The translations under genes and the position numbers were made by a program. The notes beneath the pieces are model-generated. The model had not been told where the DNA came from, did not search any database, and saw only the letters and a list, made by a program, of their open reading frames with translations. This document shows, in pieces, positions 57,131 through 64,000 of a stretch of 64,000 bases of DNA. Numbering within the stretch: position 1 is the stretch's first letter; the number at the start of each line of letters is the position of its first letter. Source of the stretch: Erythrophleum ivorense (lineage: Eukaryota; Streptophyta; Magnoliopsida; Fabales; Fabaceae); NCBI GenBank assembly GCA_026724425.1, contig JAIUCV010000005.1, positions 36,553,784-36,617,783 on the forward strand, written 5' to 3'.

Positions 57131-59753
57131 GTATGGTCCTTAGTTTGGCACCTCTTAGGCGAGTCTAAAAGTATGAATATGACTTATATGGGCTGCCCAA
57201 ATGGTTCCAAACCTCAAGCATCTCAATTTGGCTATCCCACTTGCATTTATACAAATTTACCTACAACTATTCAAGAAGTCAAATTGCCATGACATACTCA
57301 AATTACATTCTAATGATTAAATAACATAACCTCTCATTTATACATTACATATTAACATAATTATACATGTTCAAAAGGCCATAGACTATATACAACAATG
57401 AGTTACATCATTTGACATCGATATGGCCTTAAAGAACAAAAACTATGCATTTTGATGTCAAACTCTCATTTCTCATATGGTCGGCTTCCATTCCCTTGAT
57501 CTCTTGGTCCATCTAGCATGTTAGAACATTAGAGGGGAGGGAATGAGATTCAAAGAATCCCAATAGCTCATCTTCCATTCAATCATACATAAAAGATGCA
57601 AAATTAATCTTGAAAATGCATGCATGGGCATATTTCATAACATGAACATTCAAGAAGCAATCTTAGCATTTGAAAGAGTCACATATAGCATACATAGGCT
57701 TGCCAAGTATGTGGATTAGTCTCACCCATTCACTTGTGGATTTTGGACTTGCCTCACCCATTCTTTAAGAGGTTCTTGGACTCAACCTTACTTTTAGGAG
57801 TTAACTTCACTTTTGGGAGACTCTTTACTTTGTCTCAACTAATCTTAAGGGTTCTTGGCTCATCCTCACCGTGGCTAAGAATTCTTGACCTCACCACACT
57901 CAAGCAAACTAAAACAAACATCATGAACAACATTTAAAGACATAATGCATCATCATGGTACCATGGAGTAAGAACTCACTTTAGAACATTTTTCATGGTT
58001 TGAAATACACATACACACATTCAAAGACAAGTAAAGCAAGCAATCATGCATGAGAGAAGGAGGAGTGAGCTACCTTGGAAGTAAGTACACACTTTTTCTC
58101 TTGGATTTCTTCTCCCGGCCTCACACATACAAAGGTGTGGGAATAATTTTTCTTCACCTAAACACAATTTATGGAAGCCAATTAGGTTCATGGAATTAAT
58201 TCTAAGGCCACATAACTTACTTAGACTCTAGCTTAATCTATAAACCCCTTTATGGTTCCAAAAATGCACCTAATGAAGCAACACCCATCAAAAAAATTCT
58301 AGACTCTATTCTTTCCTTTCAAATATGATTCTTGACTCCTATTAAGCCTCTTGGAGTCATCACATAATTAAAATAAAGAGCCTAACTACATGTTGCTTCT
58401 TTAGGTCATATTATGGAACATATAAGGCCATCTCACTTTCTATAGTTTCTAAATTTTTTTCAAGGGTTCCTCCAACCTTCTACCATCTTATAAAGTCCCA
58501 AACTAAGGTTAGAACAAATTAAAACACTTCCTAACCTATTTAACTAGCCTAGGCCAAAACATAAGGGGGAGGAAGGGTTCATAGACTTCTTGGTTTTTCC
58601 TTGATGGGAGACACACTTGGAAGGCTTCCTTAAGGTCTTAGAAGCTCAATTCAACACTTACATAGCCTAGGAAATTCATGAATCAAAACAGATTTTACAA
58701 ACTCTTCAAGAATCCTACACTTTGCTAACTTGAAAATCAATGGCTTTTACTTGATTTTCTTTGCGTATTCTAAATTCTCACACCCTAATTCATATGATTC
58801 ATTCTTATTTTGGCTAGAAATTTAATCTCTCATGGCTGGTCTTACATGTGGGGAAATGAAGAGAAGAGGAGCAAGGAGACTTAAGCTTAGAAAGTGGCAA
58901 AATTACCTTAAATTCTTGTTTTTCTTGGTTTGTTCTTCACTTGGTTAGCCTCCCCTCATCAAATCCAAAAATTTCACCTCTGTTCTACCCTTAAAATAGA
59001 TTTAAAAACACCATCAAACCCATAGAAATAAGGAGGAGAAGTAACTTGCTAAAGAGAAAGCTAGATTTTCCATGGAATTTCCTACCTTTTCTTGGCTTTT
59101 TCTCCCTTCAAGATTGCTTCTTCTTGTGCGCCTGAAAGAACTGGTTCTCCTCTTTGTTCTGGGCAAAAGAAAGACGGTGGAAAATGAGAGCAAAAGAGGA
59201 CGTGAGTTTAAGAAGCTTCAAGAACAAAAAAATTCCAAAAATTCCCATTTCGTCCTTTCATCGTGAAATTTTTGTTTTAGCTTCATTTTAGCTCCTTTTT
59301 TAGAATTATCTTTTTTATTATAAAATTTAGGTTCCCAATTTAGAAAAATACCTTTGAAATCACTTAAATCAGAGCTAAAAACTTTACGAATGAATCGGTC
59401 AAAATTCAGATCAACCGACATTGAAAAATATACACCGGAGGGGTTTTAATTGTCCCAGGACATCCTATAGTTTTCAAGACCTCTGAGAACCCTAAAAAAT
59501 TCTAAATTTTCATTTAAAAAGCCCTCCTATGCACTTTTCCAAAGTTACACTTATTTATGGAAATGCCACTAGCCTTTCGGCAAATTTTTTAAATCACTAC
59601 GATCCCGGTTTCTAGGCAACTCTAGGCTCAAATCCTTATTTTCCATTATTAAAAATTTTATTTTAATTTTTGTTGGTCTTAAATAACTCATCTCAAGGGG
59701 CTTGCTTTGAAAACGAATCAGTTTCCATCGTTTAACGAAAATCGGACGTTACA
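57131..59753 (-). mobile_element. Truncated family B LTR, minus strand
   Basis: It aligns with 18110-24246 and 34172-37903 from the gatatttggcacctctt-like block to the end TTACA at 59753, with the sense start TGTAACGTCCGATTTTCG. About 1 kb is missing at the left (the sense 3' part, up to TGTAACACC), so no target duplication can be defined. The conserved block is at 57544-57571 and the 36-bp-type array at about 57700-57900. The short ORFs within it have no recognisable domain. Confidence 0.75.
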
Positions 59754-60412
59754 GCTAGCATCCTTAACAAAGAATTTAAGATGACATGGCTAAAGGATAT
59801 GGTCATTGACATTGGTGTGTTTGTTGTATTCTAAGTTTAAGCCTTAACATATCTTCAACACAATAATACATTGTTACATAAGATAAAGGACGACAAGGTT
59901 TATTTACTTATGTCAACATATTTATATTCATCATTACATTAGATGTTTAATTTATTTATAATTAAAGTGTTGTCTATAGATTATTTAATGCCCTTATGAT
60001 TAAGTAAGCACACACTAGCTAATTTTGACCTAATACTTGGCCTAGCCAAATATATGGTTCGCATAAATCCCTTCATCTACCTTCACACTAGGCAGCAACC
60101 AATGTTTAGTGATCTAATCAACTTGGACTTCTACCATACATTATAACTTAAAGGAAATATTATGATAGATTGACGAGTAAAGCACACTAGTTTCATTATA
60201 GCATAAGAAGGATGCTGTGGCACTTTGGCTCAGATGGCTATGTCTACAAGGCTATTAGATTGCACCTAAGAATACAAGTGATGGTATTAGAGACACATTT
60301 AACAACGGATTCATCTTGTTAGTGTTGCTACTGGCTATGTGGTAAACTATTACACACTTGTCACCATTATATTTTTTACTTTCCTAAATGCACATAATGT
60401 CAATATTTAACA
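59754..60412. other. Unassigned sequence right of the truncated LTR
   Basis: No complete gene is visible. The first bases read as ILNKEFKMTWLKD on the plus strand, loosely like a copia reverse-transcriptase segment (NKEFxMKDLG), but too short to call. Confidence 0.3.
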
Positions 60413-60725
60413 TTTTATACTTTTCTAAGCTGATATGCCAAAAGACTTATACAGACTAAGTATGTATGAACAAGAGATTATGAGTGAGATTTTTTCAAAG
60501 ATTGTATGTAGGAGTTGTGAAACACATTACATAGGAGTGTTCATAAGCTAGACATTGGGCTAGGCCACATTTCATACTTTTCTAAGCTAATATGCTAGAA
60601 GACTTGTACATGTTAAGTGTGTATTAACAAGAGATTGTGTATATGATTTTTCCAAAGATTGTGTGTGGGAATTATGAAACACATTGCATAAGGGTGTTAA
60701 TGAGTCAAGTTTTGGCCTAACCCAA
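60413..60725. repeat. Tandem duplication with 157-bp period
   Basis: tacttttctaagctgatatg at 60418 and its near copy at 60575 start two units that stay in register through caagagatt, aaagattgt and gaaacacatt-cata. The second unit leads into the hAT MITE and the first into a similar but diverged MITE-like start (aggagtgttcataagc), so the duplicated unit includes the MITE edge. Confidence 0.75.
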
Positions 60726-61160
60726 TATCTGACCCAATTTTAAATGGACCTCAAATTGAAACTCATTGCCTGGGCCTGGCCTGATTTAGGATTAGGCAAG
60801 GCTTGGCTAATACAAGGCTACTTGATTTTTTATCTTTTTTTAACTTTATTATTAAAATTATAAATAATCTTAGAAAAAAATTTATATAAGTCCATATAAA
60901 ATTATATTTTATCTTTAAAAAAATTAAAATTTTGATATAAATGTTTATTAAAAAATATTTTTTAAAATTTTTTTACTTTTTTCAAGCTAACTAAGCCAAT
61001 ATAACCCTTAAGGCCAAGCCAATAGTCAACCCAACCCTGTTTTATAACCTGCTCCGACCCTGAATTTCTTTTTTTTTTTTAATTGCCCAACTCAACTTAG
61101 CCTAATTTGGCTAAGTAAGGCCGAGCACACTGAGTCCTCAGACTCGGTAAACACCCCTAA
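60690..61160. mobile_element. hAT-type MITE with perfect 8-bp target duplication
   Basis: The 471-bp element has ends AAGGGTGTTAATGAGTC and GACTCGGTAAACACCCCTAA, imperfect inverted repeats. It is flanked by cattgcat on both sides (60682-60689 and 61161-61168). Its interior has words such as gggcctggcctga and aaggccaagcc at both ends around an AT-rich middle. An 8-bp duplication and the (T)AGGGGTGT terminus are hallmarks of non-autonomous hAT elements. Confidence 0.85.
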
Positions 61161-61168
61161 CATTGCAT

Positions 61169-61379
61169 GCTCTGAGTGAACAATGTTACACTATGATCTT
61201 TAAACTTGTTCCACAATGACCTCGTTTACCCCAACCACCAATTCTATAGGGTAGGCCTAGAAAGAGAGCACATGGATACATGTTGACCTAAGCACCCAGT
61301 ATTGAAAAGAAGGCTCAAATTCATGACAGCACTAGTGTAGCAACTTCATCCACACTAGTTAGAGGTGCTACATCATCTT
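61169..61379. other. Short spacer before the second copia relic
   Basis: No ORF or repeat was recognised. Confidence 0.3.
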
Positions 61380-63480
61380 CATACTTTAGGATGCTAGAAT
61401 AAGCCATATAGGCCAAGAATGAATGAATATATTTTAAAAAGGAGGAATTTTAGGATAAATTTATAGTTTAGAAATGTCCTTATGTGAACATTACCTAGCA
61501 AGTAAAGCAAATAGAAAAACATTTGAAAAAGAAACTAGGATTGAATATCCATTACAACTTATCCAATCTGATATATGTGATCTAATGAGTGTGAGGGCAA
61601 GACATAAAGCATTCTATTTTATTACGTTCACTGATGATTATTTGTAATATGATCAAATTTATTTGATCTCCTATAAGTCAGAAGCACTCAAGTGCTTATA
61701 CATGTTATATAAATATATGAATACAGTTAAAAATCAAATGGACAAAAAAACTAAAGCTTTAAAAAGTGGATGCAAATACTTGTTCCAACAATTTAAAGAG
61801 CTTTGTGAAGAGAAAGTAATAGCAACACAATTAATGATTATTGGCACTCCATAACAAAATGGAGTTGCCTAAAGAAGAAATAAGACGTTACTAGAAATGG
61901 TTAGGTCAACAAGCTTAACCATTTCCTATTATGATGACACATTATTAATCGCTACCTTTATACTTGATAGAGTGCCATCTAAGCCAATTACTTCCACACC
62001 CTATGAATTGTAAATAAATCATAAACTAGATTTAAGCATCTTAAGACAATGAGGGTCAGTTGTTTGTATCATAGATACCTCCCATAAGTATGGAAAATTA
62101 GGTCCAAAAGAAAATATATGTATCTTTATTAGGTACTCAAAACAATCAAAGGGTTATGTCTTCATTAGTGAAAATAAAAATAAGACTATAACTAAAATTG
62201 AGTCAAGAGATACCATATTTTTAGAAAATGAATGTAAGGAAGAGATTAATAGGAATATATCTCTTTATGAGACACATGATCAAGAAAGAGAGGAATAAAT
62301 AGGTATAACTTGGCCTACTGATCCATGTGAGAGTCGTGCAACTAGATGAAAACCTTGTGCAGAGTGAAAATATTGCACAAGCAACCCCACTAAGTTGGAG
62401 TGACTAAGAAAGTGTGCCCAAATGTCATTTTGAGATTGAAGGGGCAACACTCATAGCTACTCTGCAAGATGATGAAGACCCAAATAGATTTCAAGGGGCT
62501 TTATCATGCCTCGCTAAGGAAATATATAAAAGAGCAATGGAAGTAAAAAAAAAAAAGATTGTATGAGGACAAACTATGCTCAGACTTAATTAATCTACCA
62601 TCTAGCTAAAAAGCAGTTGGGAGCAAATGGGTTCTCCAAATAAAAAGAAAAGTAGATGGTCTATTGAAAAATATAAGGCTCTCTTAGTTGCTAAGGCATA
62701 TAAACAACAAGAAAGTATAAATTATGAAGATACTTTCTAACCTCTTATACATTTTTAATTATATTATAATAATTCTAGTTATAGTTGCAAGTTTGGACTT
62801 GGAACTATATTAAATGGATGTAAAATCTACATTCTTAAATAGAAAATTAGATGAAAAAATATATAGGAAACAACTACTAGGTTTCATAGAAAAAGGAATA
62901 GAGTAAAAGGATTATAAGCTTCAAAGATCCATTTACTGACTAAAATAATAATTTAGACAATAGCATTTAAGATTTCATCAAGTAGTAACATCACATAAAT
63001 TTCAAATAATTTATGAAAACTAATGTGTTTACATTAAACAGTTTGAAAGAAATATTATAATATTATTCCTTTATATAAATGATATACTATTAGTCAAGAA
63101 TAATCTTTAAAATGAAGGATATGAGTAAAGTAGAGTATATCCATAGAGTTAAAATCCAAAGAAATTGTTTAAAGAAATTAATTTATCTCTCACAAGATAA
63201 TTATATAAGAAAATTCTTGAGTGATTTAACACAAAAGATTACAAACACATAGTACCCTTGTAGTAAGATGTGAGAATCTAAGATATGTCCTCAAATCAAA
63301 TCTAAAAAAAAATTATGTCAAAGGCATTGGAAAATTGTCAAGAAAATCCTAAGATACATGAACAGTGTTGATGATTATGCATTATATTATTAAGGAAGTG
63401 ATTTGCGCTTGATAAGATACTTCGAATGCTTGAAGTGATTTGTATAGTATTAATAAACAAATTAAATCGACATATCCTTT
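61380..63480 (+). pseudogene. Second Ty1/copia pol relic (integrase to reverse transcriptase)
   Basis: Plus-strand frames give, in order: KTFEKETRIEYPLQLIQSD (integrase start, about 61520), FYFITFTDDYL, a stop, then YLISYKSEALKC and FQQFKELCEEKVIATQL, GTP-stop-QNGVA (61841-61871), LLIATFILDRVPSKPIT; then reverse transcriptase pieces DPNRFQGALS, EKYKALLVAKAYKQQ, MDVKSTFLN (about 62815), LLGFIEKG and YKLQRSIY, and further right VKIQRNCLKKLIYLSQDNY. Stops and frameshifts are frequent, and the YVDD catalytic box is degraded to an MIYY-like remnant. LTRs are not visible, so the element is truncated or its right end lies outside the window. It is on the opposite strand to, and not collinear with, the large copia element. 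Confidence 0.85.
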
Positions 63481-64000
63481 TATAAGATAAGAGAAAAACC
63501 ATAGTATATAATCTATACAGTATGTGCTTAATTACTATAATTAGAAAGCAAATAAATAAACTCATACTTCATTGTTGTTTAAGCCTTAGAAGGGAACAAA
63601 TTCCTTTTATTGGGGCCTCACAACTTTAATAATATCATAAAGAAATAAGCTAGTATCTACTATTTTAACAAACATCATATGATCCTGATAAATGCAACTT
63701 AAAAGATTAATATTAAGAAAGTAGCTGGATCTTATCCAAGTGATATATGCATAAAAAGAATATCAATTGAGATAAACACAATTATGCTATTGCTTAAAAC
63801 ATATCTCATATGAAATTAATTTAATAATATCACAAGAGTAAATACTATACATATAATACTATATAGTTGATTTAAAAGCATCATAAAGATAGACATCTGA
63901 AACTAACTATTGCAAGTTTATACCTCGTTATGGGCAAAGCTAATCCATGATACTATTATGGGTCAAAGTATCCGATTAACAAAAACAAGGCAGTAGACTT
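63481..64000. other. Probable continuation of the copia relic, unresolved
   Basis: AT-rich sequence in the position of RNase H. Isolated phrases may derive from it, but no convincing motif was found before the window ends. Confidence 0.3.

Overview
The window looks like gene-poor plant nuclear DNA, most likely from a eudicot. It is very AT-rich, almost every supportable feature is a plant-type transposable element (Ty1/copia and Ty3/gypsy LTR retrotransposons, CACTA-like and hAT elements, MITEs, a LINE scrap), and no cellular housekeeping gene is visible. The sequence does not identify a species.

Left arm (1-8677): AT-rich intergenic DNA with a BED zinc-finger transposase scrap (63-356), several local tandem duplications, a TA-flanked MITE (1892-2063), one plausible host gene on the minus strand for a small secreted or membrane-anchored protein (about 4710-5042) lying between two diverged direct repeats, and a roughly 2.1-kb CACTA-like element (6162-8273).

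Centre (8678-56023): the main discovery is that 47 kb can be read as one old minus-strand Ty1/copia retrotransposon of about 10.1 kb, blown apart by later insertions up to four levels deep. Its 3' LTR is at 8678-10903 and its 5' LTR at 54555-56023. Its gag, integrase, reverse transcriptase, RNase H and an extra third ORF occur in the correct order in the gaps between insertions. The insertions are a 767-bp solo LTR (9997-10763); a plus-strand solo LTR 'D' (11489 to about 30260) containing a solo LTR 'C' (12008-24803), which contains a minus-strand D copy (12909-15841) and a solo LTR 'B' (18110-24246), itself containing a 2.5-kb solo LTR (19049-21559); an A-related solo LTR (26736-29648) in D; a B copy (32711-39939) containing an inverted B copy (34172-37903); a MITE (40047-40219); and a complete gypsy element 'A' (43289-53570). 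Seven of these insertions have perfect target-site duplications (five bases for the LTR elements, TA for the MITE) and others have near-perfect ones. Coding continuity of the copia element can be followed across two insertion points.

Element A is a 10.3-kb chromovirus-like (Tekay/Del-type by inference) Ty3/gypsy element with 2.75-kb LTRs, an initiator-tRNA-Met primer site, a polypurine tract and one continuous gag-pol frame of 1520 codons interrupted by 12 TAG/TGA stops and no frameshift. Families A, B, C and D differ in sequence but share LTR layout: a homologous internal block with a conserved palindrome, an adjacent array of roughly 36-bp units and, in A, an array of CGCTATAGCG palindromes.

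Right arm (56024-64000): a LINE zinc-binding-domain scrap, a truncated B LTR (57131-59753), a 157-bp-period duplication, a hAT MITE with a perfect 8-bp target duplication (60690-61160), and a second decayed copia pol on the plus strand (about 61380-63480). All retroelement genes here are broken; only the small gene near 4.7-5.0 kb is a candidate for an active host gene.
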